Shown: in pieces, positions 26,652-35,175 of the stretch
Layout of the letters: the number at the start of each line of letters is the position of its first letter
How positions within the stretch are numbered: the first letter of the stretch is position 1
DNA from: Affinundibacterium amnicola
GTDB lineage: Bacteria > Pseudomonadota > Gammaproteobacteria > Burkholderiales > Burkholderiaceae_D
Assembly: GCF_014284275.1 (NCBI RefSeq)
Contig: NZ_JACOFU010000001.1
Location: 806,001-870,000 of the forward strand
Direction of reading: 5' to 3'
Length of the DNA stretch: 64,000 bases
The notes under the pieces: generated by a model
Database searches by the model: none
What the model was told of the DNA's origin: nothing
The model's input: the letters and a program-made list of their open reading frames with translations, nothing else
Made by a program: the position numbers and the translations under genes

Positions 26652-27437
26652 TCACATATTGCGGAATAAAACCATGAAGGGCTGGCTGACGGTTAAAGTC
26701 TCGGGCCGCGTTTTCAGCTTGACGATGCCCTTACCTGTATCGTCGCGCGCAATCGAGGCGATGGCTTTTAGATTAACGATGGTGGAACGGTGAATTTGTT
26801 TAAAGATATTTGCATCGAGCAATTCTAGTAATTCACGTATAGGTTTGCGTAACAGGGATTCACCTTCGGCAGTCATCACGACTGTGTATTTATTGTCGGC
26901 TTTAAAATAAGCAACGTCATCAACCATGATGAGTTTAGTTTCTGCGCCTGAACTCGCGGTTAGCCAAACTAGCGGATCACTTTTTTGTGTTCCTTGAAAT
27001 GCGGCTTGCATATTTTTAGTGTCGCCAAGGTTTAATTGTTGCAGCAAACTAGCTACCGCATTGAAGTCTTTCATCGCGCGACTTTGCAGCCTTTGCACGG
27101 TGGCCGAGAGGCGATCGTAAGTCACCGGTTTCAACAAGTAATCAACCGCCCCTTTGTCGAAGGCATCAATCGCATATTGATCATACGCTGTGACAAAAAC
27201 AATCTGCGTATGCGGGCTGCTTTCCTTCATTGCTTCTGCGATTTCTATACCGGTCAAGCCCGGCATGCGTATATCCAGAAAAGCGACATCGGGTTGATTT
27301 TCGACGATGGCTTCTAGTGCACTTGCACCATCATCACATGCTGCAACGATTTCTAAATTCGGCCAGGCTTTATTCAGTTGTTCTAGCAAGGCTTCGCGCA
27401 ACAGACTTTCGTCTTCGGCTACGACACATTTAGGCAT
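26652..27437 (-). CDS. LytTR-type response regulator
   Basis: The ATG at 27437 (MPKCVVAEDESLL) follows GGGAG by a good distance, while a longer frame upstream is in the kinase gene. The 261 residues are an N-terminal receiver domain (acidic DE near 8-9, phospho-acceptor in FLDIRMPG, Lys in LLKPVTY) and a C-terminal LytTR DNA-binding domain (about 155-260) with FKADNKYTVV and IHRSTIVNLKAI. It is encoded one base after its kinase. Targets are not readable, but the adjacent coiled-coil gene is a candidate. Confidence 0.94.
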   Translation of the reverse strand: MPKCVVAEDESLLREALLEQLNKAWPNLEIVAACDDGASALEAIVENQPDVAFLDIRMPGLTGIEIAEAMKESSPHTQIVFVTAYDQYAIDAFDKGAVDYLLKPVTYDRLSATVQRLQSRAMKDFNAVASLLQQLNLGDTKNMQAAFQGTQKSDPLVWLTASSGAETKLIMVDDVAYFKADNKYTVVMTAEGESLLRKPIRELLELLDANIFKQIHRSTIVNLKAIASIARDDTGKGIVKLKTRPETLTVSQPFMVLFRNM

Positions 27438-27438
27438 C

Positions 27439-28683
27439 TTATTCTCCCTGCAGAAAACTGGTTGGGACTGTGATCGTCGCTGCCACACCGCTTGGGAAAT
27501 TCGCCACAATATGGAAGTTGGCGTTATTCCCATAAGCCAGGCGCAAACGTTCACGTACGTTTCTTAATCCTATGCCAGTCCCCGCACCTTCCGCACTAAA
27601 ACCACGACCATCATCAGCGATCGTGACGGCCACATTATTTTCATGCGCACGCGCCAAGATCCAAATCGTGCCACCACCCGTTTTTGGTTCCAATCCATGC
27701 TTAATCGCATTCTCGACCAGCGTTTGCATCATCATGGTGGGGAATAAAACTGGTTTCAAATACTCTGGCACTTCGATCTGAAAATTGAGACGTGAACCCA
27801 TACGAATCTTCATGATGTCGAGATAGGCTTTAGCGCGCTCAAGCTCAGCACCGATGGTTGATGGCGCATCTTCAGTTTTCGGTAAAGAATGGCGCAAATA
27901 GGTAATCAAGTTACCCAACATGACATCCGCACTTGCTGGATCAGAACGGCTTAGCAATTGGGCGCTGGCCAAAGTGTTGTACAGAAAGTGCGGTTCCACT
28001 TGTGCGTGCAAGAGATTCAATTTAGCGACGGTCAGTTCTTTCTCTGTAACAGTTTGCTGTGTGCTTGCTTTCTCTTGTTTTCGGCTATCGGCAATACGAC
28101 GTGAAATAGCACGTCCCAGCGCTTCAGCGTTTTCGAGATTGGTACCGTTATCGACCAAAAACCAATCGGTCCAAGCCGCACGATCTGGTTCGCAAATCAA
28201 AGTAACACTGCAAGTTTCTGTGCCTGGTGACACGGTTGCGAGAATTTGATTATTACCGCTCTCCAACCATTGAAACAACTTAGTTTCACTTAAAAAATCA
28301 TTGTGATAGGGATGAATACGTTTTACTTTGGCACGCAGTTGTAAGCTATCTGCCGCGCTTTCTAAACGCTCCGCTCCTGGTAATTCTTTGATCGCCGCTT
28401 CGATCAAAGCAAATGCCGCATTGGCATCTAAAGGAATTTCGATCTGACGGCGTTGACGATTCGACAGCGTTGCAGCGTTCACGTCCATGGTAATCAGACG
28501 CACGCGACGGATATGCGAAAACGCGCCTATCATTGCAAAAAAGCCGGCACCTAAAGGCAAAATTTCGATGCCGTTTAAATGACCAACCCGAAAAATCACC
28601 TCAGTTAAAGTTACTATAATAATGAGGGCAGCCATGCCCCAACCAAAGCTGATACGTGCAATAAAAAACAGACTGGTTAACAT
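27439..28683 (-). CDS. LytS-type sensor histidine kinase with an unrecognised middle domain
   Basis: A protein of 414 residues. Two membrane helices near the N-terminus (about 8-30 and 40-58) are followed by a cytoplasmic segment of about 140 residues (residues 70-205) that I do not recognise, then the His_kinase domain with the phospho-His in HAQVEPHFLYNTLASAQLL and the ATP-binding N, D and G boxes (TLVENAIKHGLEP, IADDGRGFS, GTGIGLRNVRERL). It lacks a large periplasmic domain, so it may sense through the membrane or the middle segment. It is the partner of the LytTR regulator next to it. Confidence 0.93.
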   Translation of the reverse strand: MLTSLFFIARISFGWGMAALIIIVTLTEVIFRVGHLNGIEILPLGAGFFAMIGAFSHIRRVRLITMDVNAATLSNRQRRQIEIPLDANAAFALIEAAIKELPGAERLESAADSLQLRAKVKRIHPYHNDFLSETKLFQWLESGNNQILATVSPGTETCSVTLICEPDRAAWTDWFLVDNGTNLENAEALGRAISRRIADSRKQEKASTQQTVTEKELTVAKLNLLHAQVEPHFLYNTLASAQLLSRSDPASADVMLGNLITYLRHSLPKTEDAPSTIGAELERAKAYLDIMKIRMGSRLNFQIEVPEYLKPVLFPTMMMQTLVENAIKHGLEPKTGGGTIWILARAHENNVAVTIADDGRGFSAEGAGTGIGLRNVRERLRLAYGNNANFHIVANFPSGVAATITVPTSFLQGE

Positions 28684-28935
28684 ATTTTTCTCCGTAGATT
28701 AGATGTCGTTCAGCATAAGTAAACATCAAATAAAGTGCGCGTATTATCCGATGAAAGACAAAAAATAGAGATAAAACCAGTGTTTATTGGCGTAAAAAAG
28801 TTCAACTAGTGCTCAATCTGTACAGAGTTTGTCAGGCGACTAACGCAGAGAAATGATGTCACGCCTTTTGTACCAGCGGATCATTCAACGACTGCGAGAT
28901 GAATTCTCATTGATTGACAGTTCAGATTTAGATAC

Positions 28936-29454
28936 TCATTGATTCGCCTGTGGCAAAGCGATCGTTCTTAATTGAAAACGTCCATCTGAATTAAACAACC
29001 AAGTTTCAACTAAATCGAGCTTACCTTGCTTTAAGAGTAGTGCCGACGGCATAGGAAATGGTTGCGCCTTGACCAAGCTAGATAAAGCAGTCGCTTCGGT
29101 TTCTCTATCTTTGTTGCTTCGCACGATGGCCTTACTCATTAAACTTCCTTGGGAGTTGAGAGAAAATCTCAACACGATGACAGAGCGCAATAAGGCTTGA
29201 GGATTACCTGCATAGACTTTCGCGACATTCACGCGAGAAAGATGATTGGCCAATTCCACCTGATAGGCAGCCAAGGTTTTCGCATTAGATTTCACACCTA
29301 CTTGAGAATCAAGCTTATTGGGAGTTTGCTCTGCGCCTTTTGTTTTTTCTGCCGCAGTATCTGTCTTCAAGGGATCCGTCTTAGGGGCTCCACATGCTGT
29401 CAAGAATAAGCTAAGCATCAACAGAAATCGGTATGGTTTATAGTTGATTGCCAT
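28936..29454 (-). CDS. Lipoprotein with TonB-C-like domain
   Basis: The ATG at 29454 is five bases after AGGTG; a GTG six bases upstream is an alternative. The 172 residues have a lipobox (LFLTAC), a Lys/Thr/Glu-rich linker and a C-terminal region (about 65-170) with SVIVLRFSLNSQG, ALSSLVKAQPFPMP and DLVETWLFN, as in TonB/TolA C-terminal domains. Such lone lipoproteins are of unknown role; a part in envelope complexes is possible. It follows the ankyrin gene with almost no gap. Confidence 0.7.
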   Translation of the reverse strand: MAINYKPYRFLLMLSLFLTACGAPKTDPLKTDTAAEKTKGAEQTPNKLDSQVGVKSNAKTLAAYQVELANHLSRVNVAKVYAGNPQALLRSVIVLRFSLNSQGSLMSKAIVRSNKDRETEATALSSLVKAQPFPMPSALLLKQGKLDLVETWLFNSDGRFQLRTIALPQANQ

Positions 29455-29462
29455 TCTCACAC

Positions 29463-30149
29463 CTATTTGCGCTCACTTGTTTTTGCCTGCATCAACTCTT
29501 GCAACAATGCTGCGATATCGCGTCGTTCTGACTCCACTGCAAAATCATGCGCAGTCCAACCCAGCATATTTTTCAAAGAAATATCCGCGCCTTCATCAAT
29601 CAATAACTTAAGCACGCTCATTTCACCACGACGCGCTGCTAGCATTAATGGTGTGGTTTTATTGGGGGTTTCAGCATCAATGTAAGCATAGTGCTCTAAT
29701 AAGATCTTAACGATCTCAAGATTTCCTACAACCGTTGCGTAGTGCAATGCTGTCCACCCCGCTTGATTAACTTGGGCACCCGCGTCAATTAAACGTTGTA
29801 GTTTATCTTTTTGTTCAAGATACGCCGTTAACATGATCGCCGTATCGCCATTCTTGGCTCGTTGATCTAGATGAATTTTCGGATGCATCAACAAGTAGTC
29901 AAAAACCCGCTGCGAATTTTCACGCACACTAATCATCAGTAAAGTCTCGCCACGAACAGCCTCAGCAAGATTGATATCACCTTGTTGATCTGCATATTTT
30001 TTGATCGTACTCACATCATCAAATCGAGCTGCACGAATAATTTTTTCTGCTACCGAAAATGATGACGATGACTGCGCCCACGCAGATAGCGCGAAGAAGA
30101 ATAAAGAAATCCAAACAGTAACTTGGCTAAGTTGACTAAAGTAGCGCAT
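29463..30149 (-). CDS. Exported ankyrin-repeat protein
   Basis: A protein of 228 residues with a signal peptide (to about residue 26, ALSAWAQ) and five ankyrin repeats covering about 35-220. Repeat turns such as GETLLMISVRE, GDTAIMLTAYLE, GWTALHYATVVGN, TPLMLAARRGE and GWTAHDFAVES are visible. It should act as a periplasmic protein-binding scaffold. Ankyrin genes beside tatD are seen in other betaproteobacteria (recalled, not checked). Confidence 0.9.
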   Translation of the reverse strand: MRYFSQLSQVTVWISLFFFALSAWAQSSSSFSVAEKIIRAARFDDVSTIKKYADQQGDINLAEAVRGETLLMISVRENSQRVFDYLLMHPKIHLDQRAKNGDTAIMLTAYLEQKDKLQRLIDAGAQVNQAGWTALHYATVVGNLEIVKILLEHYAYIDAETPNKTTPLMLAARRGEMSVLKLLIDEGADISLKNMLGWTAHDFAVESERRDIAALLQELMQAKTSERK

Positions 30150-30164
30150 GGATTTTCATGCTCC

Positions 30165-30950
30165 TTAATTGACTTGTGCGAACTTAAAGAGATCAAAAAA
30201 GTTTTGTGTCGTTTGTTCTTGCACCTGCTTGAGCGGCAATTGCTTCAAGTCGGCCAAAAACTCACCCACATGTTTCACAAATCCAGGTTCATTCATTTTG
30301 CCGCGATGTGGCGCTGGTGCCAGATAGGGTGAATCGGTTTCTATCAAAATGCGTTCGATAGGCAATGCTTTTGCCACCGCCTGCAAATCTTTTGCGCTCT
30401 TGAACGTCAAAATACCAGAGAAAGAAATATAGAAACCCATATCAACTGCCGCTTTTGCAACATCGAGCGACTCAGTAAAACAATGCATCACACCTGCAAC
30501 TCCGCCCTGGTTAGTGCCTGCGCCCTCTTCCCGCATAATTCGTATCGTATCTTCGGCAGCGGCACGGGTATGAATAATTAAAGGCTTGCGGCTGATACGT
30601 GAAGCGCGAATATGCTGACGAAAACGTTCCCGCTGCCATTCGAGATCCCCCTTCAAACGAAAATAATCTAAGCCAGTTTCACCAATCGCAATAATCTTTG
30701 GATGCTGCGACAATTCCACTAAACGTTCTGCACTTGGATCTTCTGTATCTTCGTAATCGGGATGTACGCCAACTGAAGCATAAATATGTGGATACTGTTC
30801 AGCTAAGGCCAACACCTGCGGAAAATCAGGTAAATCAACTGATACACAGAGCGCATGTGTGACGCCGTTATCCTGCATACGCTGCAATAACTCCGGCATA
30901 CGTTCGGCTAATTCCGGAAAATTGATATGACAGTGAGAGTCGATATACAT
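30165..30950 (-). CDS. tatD: TatD family metal-dependent hydrolase
   Basis: A cytoplasmic protein of 261 residues with the metal ligands DSHCHINF at the N-terminus, GETGLDYFR, IHTRAA, MHCFTES and the final Asp in ETDSPYLAP. Family members are magnesium-dependent DNases acting on 3' ends and damaged DNA; YcfH-type members are less studied. AGGA precedes the start codon. It stands 69 bases after lpxB, in the usual place for a run-on from the lipid A operon. Confidence 0.92.
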   Translation of the reverse strand: MYIDSHCHINFPELAERMPELLQRMQDNGVTHALCVSVDLPDFPQVLALAEQYPHIYASVGVHPDYEDTEDPSAERLVELSQHPKIIAIGETGLDYFRLKGDLEWQRERFRQHIRASRISRKPLIIHTRAAAEDTIRIMREEGAGTNQGGVAGVMHCFTESLDVAKAAVDMGFYISFSGILTFKSAKDLQAVAKALPIERILIETDSPYLAPAPHRGKMNEPGFVKHVGEFLADLKQLPLKQVQEQTTQNFFDLFKFAQVN

Positions 30951-31018
30951 GGTAGAAAATTCCTGCAGAGCTTGAACAACAATGATGAAACTGCGTGTTC
31001 AAATAATGTGAGATACGC

Positions 31019-32167
31019 TTAAACAGCGTGAATAAGATTAAGCACCGCTTGAGCGGAAATACCTGCTGTGTCACGCAATAAATCGTGATGCATATCCGTG
31101 AAGCGCTGATGCAAGCGCTTTTGCAGAGCGACATCATTAAGTTGCTGCCAAAGTGCGTCCGCCATATGTTGTGGTGTCGCTGCTGACTGAAGAAATTCTG
31201 GCACCAGAAACTCTTCCGCCATAATATTTGGCAAGCCTATCCAAGGCTGATAGCCCATATGCTTTAACACATGCCAAGATGCCGCCATCATTTTATAAGC
31301 GATGACCATGGGTTTTTTGTACAAGGCAACTTCTAATGAAGCTGTGCCTGACGCCACCAAAACGACATCCGCCGCTGCGATTGCTGTATGAGATTTCCCG
31401 TCCATCAACAAAATAGGCACTTCATCTAACTCAGCGGCTAAGACCAATTCAGAATAATACGCACGCTGTTTTGGCCCCACCATCGGCACTAAAAACTGTA
31501 AATGCGGGTCACGTTGTAGCAACAGCTTTGCGGTGGCGATGAATGCCGTCGTGTTGTACTTTAATTCTGACATACGACTACCTGGCAGAATCGTCACCAC
31601 ACGAGCATCGGCTTCTAAGCCTAACTCCTCGCGTGCAGCTTCCACATCAGGTTGCATCGGTATCACCTGCGCCAAAGGGTGTCCGACATAAGTCGCGGGA
31701 ATACCCGCTTTTCGATAGATTTCTTCCTCAAAAGGAAAGATCACCAACATATGTGAGACGGCTTCGGCGATCTTTTTAATTCTGCCGCCACGCCAAGCCC
31801 AAATTGATGGACTGATGTAATGCATCGTTGGGATGCCAGCACGTTTGAGTTGAACCTCTAAATCCAAATTAAAATCAGGTGCATCGACACCGATAAATAC
31901 ATCGGGCTTTTCGTCTAATAGCTGCGCCATCAGTTGTTGACGAATGCCTGAAATCTCACGGTAGTGCATCAATACTTCAAACAGGCCACGCACAGACAAT
32001 TTTTCCATAGGAAAATCACTATGAAATCCAAATTCGGCCATGTGCTTACCGCCAATGCCATGCATAAGAGACGATGGCAATTGGGGACGTAAGCCCGACA
32101 ATAAGCGGGCTGCCAACATATCACCAGAGGTTTCTCCGGCGACCATAGAAATAATAGGACGCGTCAC
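31019..32167 (-). CDS. lpxB: Lipid-A-disaccharide synthase
   Basis: A glycosyltransferase of 382 residues (GT19) at the inner membrane that joins UDP-diacylglucosamine and lipid X. The start MVAGETSGDMLAARLL, HYISPSIWAWR, FPFEEEIYRKAGIPATYVGHPL, LPGSRMSELKYN and VASGTASLEVALYKKPMVIAYKM are family signatures. It ends the lpx stretch; rnhB, a frequent next gene in betaproteobacteria, is absent and tatD follows instead. Confidence 0.97.
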   Translation of the reverse strand: MTRPIISMVAGETSGDMLAARLLSGLRPQLPSSLMHGIGGKHMAEFGFHSDFPMEKLSVRGLFEVLMHYREISGIRQQLMAQLLDEKPDVFIGVDAPDFNLDLEVQLKRAGIPTMHYISPSIWAWRGGRIKKIAEAVSHMLVIFPFEEEIYRKAGIPATYVGHPLAQVIPMQPDVEAAREELGLEADARVVTILPGSRMSELKYNTTAFIATAKLLLQRDPHLQFLVPMVGPKQRAYYSELVLAAELDEVPILLMDGKSHTAIAAADVVLVASGTASLEVALYKKPMVIAYKMMAASWHVLKHMGYQPWIGLPNIMAEEFLVPEFLQSAATPQHMADALWQQLNDVALQKRLHQRFTDMHHDLLRDTAGISAQAVLNLIHAV

Positions 32168-32181
32168 GTTTGCCCTAAAAA

Positions 32182-32970
32182 TTAACGCACGATACCGCGC
32201 GTTGAGGTATCTAAGAAATTCCGGAATGCAGAAATATGCTCAGCAATTTCCGGCACTTGCTCAGCGATTTCCTGATCCAAAGTCGCTTTTGCTTCCTCTA
32301 AAGTCAATCCTGATTTGTACAATGTTTTGTAGGCCTGACGAATCGCAGATATCTGCTCACGACTAAAACCACGACGCTTCAATCCTTCAATATTGATACC
32401 ATGCGCCGCCGCTGGATTGCCATTCAAAATGACGAATGGTGGTACGTCTTGTGTCAAGCTGGTACTCATTCCAACCATCGCATGTGCACCGATTTTGCAA
32501 AATTGATGAACATTAGAAAATCCACCTAAGATAACCCAATCACCAATATGTACATGCCCGGCCAAAGCCGCATTATTTGCAAAGATTGTGCGATTTCCGA
32601 CGTGACAATCATGCGCGATATGCACATAGGCCATGATCCAATTATCATCGCCAATACTAGTCACGCCGCCATCTTGTACCGTACCTAAATTAAAAGTACA
32701 GAATTCGCGCACCACATTGCGATCACCAATCGTCAAGAGCGTTGGTTCTCCTGCGTACTTTTTATCTTGAGGTGCAGCACCGATCGAAGAAAATTGAAAG
32801 AACTGATTATCTTTACCAATTGTCGTATGCCCTTCGATCACGACATACGGTCCAATCTTAGTACCTGCATCAATACGAACATTCGGACCAATAATTGAAT
32901 AAGCGCCGACTTCCACACTGGAATCGAGCTGCGCTTTAGGATCAATGATTGCGGTGGAATGAATAGCCAT
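32182..32970 (-). CDS. lpxA: UDP-N-acetylglucosamine acyltransferase
   Basis: A left-handed beta-helix protein of 262 residues, first step of lipid A synthesis, transferring R-3-hydroxyacyl from ACP to UDP-GlcNAc. The N-terminus [20 protein letters not shown] begins the hexapeptide repeats, the catalytic His is in [14 protein letters not shown], and the C-terminal helical part ([12 protein letters not shown]...) is present. It starts two bases after fabZ and is part of the bamA-lpx operon. Confidence 0.97.
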   Translation of the reverse strand: MAIHSTAIIDPKAQLDSSVEVGAYSIIGPNVRIDAGTKIGPYVVIEGHTTIGKDNQFFQFSSIGAAPQDKKYAGEPTLLTIGDRNVVREFCTFNLGTVQDGGVTSIGDDNWIMAYVHIAHDCHVGNRTIFANNAALAGHVHIGDWVILGGFSNVHQFCKIGAHAMVGMSTSLTQDVPPFVILNGNPAAAHGINIEGLKRRGFSREQISAIRQAYKTLYKSGLTLEEAKATLDQEIAEQVPEIAEHISAFRNFLDTSTRGIVR

Positions 32971-32972
32971 GT

Positions 32973-33491
32973 TTAAGCTCCTGCAGGAGTTTCGCTAGAA
33001 GTTTCTGCTGTTGGCGCTGCGACCTTGACGTCATCACCAGTGCTGCGCAAAGTACACATCAATTCCGCTTCTACCGCTAATTGACCGTCGACTGTTGCCA
33101 CTGCTTTATATTTCCAAATGCCACGCGCTACGCGCAGAATCTCAACATCCATTTTTAATTGATCACCAGGACCTACTGGACGTTTAAAGCGAACATTGTC
33201 GATACCGACAAAATACACGATGGTGTTTTCATCGGGCTTTTTACCCATCGTTAAAAATGACAAAATCGCCGCAGTTTGCGCCATCGCTTCCACCATCAAT
33301 ACACCAGGCATCACCGGTTTATTTGGGAAATGGCCGTTGAAGAATTCCTCATTAGCGGTGACATTTTTAATTGCAGTGATCGTCTTACCACTTTCCCATG
33401 TCAATACGCGATCAACTAACAGCATCGGATAGCGATGTGGCAAATACTGTTTAATCTGATTGATGTCCAGGGTCTTATCGATGTTTTCCAT
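32973..33491 (-). CDS. fabZ: 3-hydroxyacyl-ACP dehydratase FabZ
   Basis: A hot-dog fold enzyme of 172 residues; it dehydrates 3-hydroxyacyl-ACP in fatty acid synthesis and so competes with LpxA and LpxD for the same substrates. The signature [13 protein letters not shown] with [21 protein letters not shown] holds the catalytic His and Glu. The family is usually near 150 residues; here a Thr/Ala-rich tail of about 20 residues is added. It lies between lpxD and lpxA with gaps of one to two bases. Confidence 0.97.
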   Translation of the reverse strand: MENIDKTLDINQIKQYLPHRYPMLLVDRVLTWESGKTITAIKNVTANEEFFNGHFPNKPVMPGVLMVEAMAQTAAILSFLTMGKKPDENTIVYFVGIDNVRFKRPVGPGDQLKMDVEILRVARGIWKYKAVATVDGQLAVEAELMCTLRSTGDDVKVAAPTAETSSETPAGA

Positions 33492-33492
33492 A

Positions 33493-34587
33493 CTATTCTT
33501 CTGAGTTAGAGGTATTTAAATGTTGCGTAATTACTTGTGATGTCTGTGCTTTGACAGTCTTTTCTAATTGTTTAAGCTTGTCGCGCATACTATCGAGATT
33601 GCGTACGATCACAGCAGTCTTTTCCCAATCGGCATTCTTTGCCAAAGGATAAAAACCTGTGTACTGACCTGGTTCGTGAATAGATCGCGACACCATGCTG
33701 CCGGATGAAATATGGACGTTATCTGCAATCGTCAAATGTCCGAGCACCATTGCAGCACCACCAAACGTACAGTTTTTGCCTATCTTGGCACTACCCGCCA
33801 CACCGACACAGCCAGCCATTGCAGTGTTTTCACCGATATGACAGTTATGGCCGATTTGAATTTGATTATCGAGCTTAACGCCATTTTCAATAATAGTGTC
33901 AGCCAATGCGCCGCGATCTATGCTGGTATTCGCACCGATCTCAACATCATTACCAATCACCACGCGACCTGTTTGTGGAATCTTAATCCACTTGCCTTTT
34001 TCATTCGCAAAGCCAAACCCATCGGCTCCTATCACCGCACCTGAATGGATAACGCAGCGCTCTCCAATGATGCAGTCATTATAAATACTGACATTGGCAT
34101 TGATCTGGCTACCATCACCAATCACAACACCACGACCAATGGAAACACCTGCAGCAATCACTACACGCTCACCAATGACAGCACCAGCCTCAATCGATAC
34201 ATGGGCTGCAATACTGGCGGTTGCCGCAACTTCCGCTTGCGGACTAACCCATGCCAAAGAATGTATTCCGAGCTGCACAGCGATAGAATTCAAGTCGAAG
34301 AAATGCTGCGCGGCCTTTGCGAAATACACGTAAGGATTCGCGGTAACAATACGAGCGCCGGCGTAAGTATCACCAAGTTGCTGATGATCTTGTTCAGACA
34401 AGATCAAAGCGATCGCTTTCGTCTTTTCTGCTTGCGATCTGAATTTTGAATTTGAGAGGAAGGTGACATGACGATCGCTCGCATCACTTAATGGGGCAAT
34501 GCCGACGACCTGAATATCAGGATTACCAATTAACTGACCACCGAAGCGATCGACTAACTCCCCTAGTCGAATGCTTTTATTTGTCAT
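33493..34587 (-). CDS. lpxD: UDP-3-O-(3-hydroxymyristoyl)glucosamine N-acyltransferase
   Basis: A protein of 364 residues. An N-terminal uridine-binding domain (about 1-100) precedes a beta-helix of hexapeptide repeats ([24 protein letters not shown] and others), with the catalytic His in [13 protein letters not shown], and a C-terminal helix. It makes the third reaction of lipid A synthesis. It is two bases behind skp. The LpxD repeats give several antisense open frames, which I leave out. Confidence 0.97.
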   Translation of the reverse strand: MTNKSIRLGELVDRFGGQLIGNPDIQVVGIAPLSDASDRHVTFLSNSKFRSQAEKTKAIALILSEQDHQQLGDTYAGARIVTANPYVYFAKAAQHFFDLNSIAVQLGIHSLAWVSPQAEVAATASIAAHVSIEAGAVIGERVVIAAGVSIGRGVVIGDGSQINANVSIYNDCIIGERCVIHSGAVIGADGFGFANEKGKWIKIPQTGRVVIGNDVEIGANTSIDRGALADTIIENGVKLDNQIQIGHNCHIGENTAMAGCVGVAGSAKIGKNCTFGGAAMVLGHLTIADNVHISSGSMVSRSIHEPGQYTGFYPLAKNADWEKTAVIVRNLDSMRDKLKQLEKTVKAQTSQVITQHLNTSNSEE

Positions 34588-34589
34588 TT

Positions 34590-35108
34590 TTATTTGGAAA
34601 GTGCTTTCAGTACTTTATCTGTAATATCGATACGTGGGTTCACATAAGAAGCGTCTTGCACCACGATATCAATTTTCTCTGCTTCTGCAATTTGTCGCAC
34701 AATTTTCAAAGCCCGCTCACCCAAAGCGATTGCTTCTTCTTGACGACGCTGTGCCAAGTCTTCGTTATAAATTCTCTGCTTACGATTAAAGTCTTGATCT
34801 AATTCTGTCAACTCACGTTGGCGACGCAAGCGTTCAACTTCCGACAAGCTTGGTGCATCTTTTTCGTATTTACGATAAGCATTACGGAAACGCTCGTTGA
34901 CTTCATCCAGTTCTTTTTTACGTTTTGAGAACTCTTGCTCAATACGCGAAGACGCAATTTTTGCAGGAACGGATTCATCTAAGACACGCTGTCCATTAAA
35001 AAATGCGACTTTAAAATCTTGCGCCTGCGCTTGCGCAAAAGCTAGTAAAGAAGCTGCGCCGAAAAAGAAATTGCGCATCAATTTGGACGGATTAGATATG
35101 TGACTCAA
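34590..35108 (-). CDS. skp: Skp/OmpH-type periplasmic chaperone
   Basis: A small, basic, coiled-coil protein. The signal peptide [21 protein letters not shown] is followed by [20 protein letters not shown] and a long Glu/Arg/Lys-rich helical hairpin (about 60-140), ending with [22 protein letters not shown]. Skp holds unfolded outer-membrane proteins in the periplasm. The start is unclear: TTG at 35108 has GGAG six bases before it, while the ATG at 35078 has none; I took the TTG. It sits directly after bamA, as is usual. Confidence 0.9.
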   Translation of the reverse strand: MSHISNPSKLMRNFFFGAASLLAFAQAQAQDFKVAFFNGQRVLDESVPAKIASSRIEQEFSKRKKELDEVNERFRNAYRKYEKDAPSLSEVERLRRQRELTELDQDFNRKQRIYNEDLAQRRQEEAIALGERALKIVRQIAEAEKIDIVVQDASYVNPRIDITDKVLKALSK

Positions 35109-35175
35109 AATATTCTCCACATTACGAACTTCAAATTACCAACAAGCAAATCGCAAACGCAATCTCAAACCAATT

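Noticed and set aside
28895..28945. CTCATTGATT occurring twice
   Set aside because: Two short copies 30 bases apart, one inside the lipoprotein stop; not distinguishable from chance.
33700..34450. Long antisense frames over lpxD
   Set aside because: Caused by the repetitive codon pattern of the beta-helix; no start signals.
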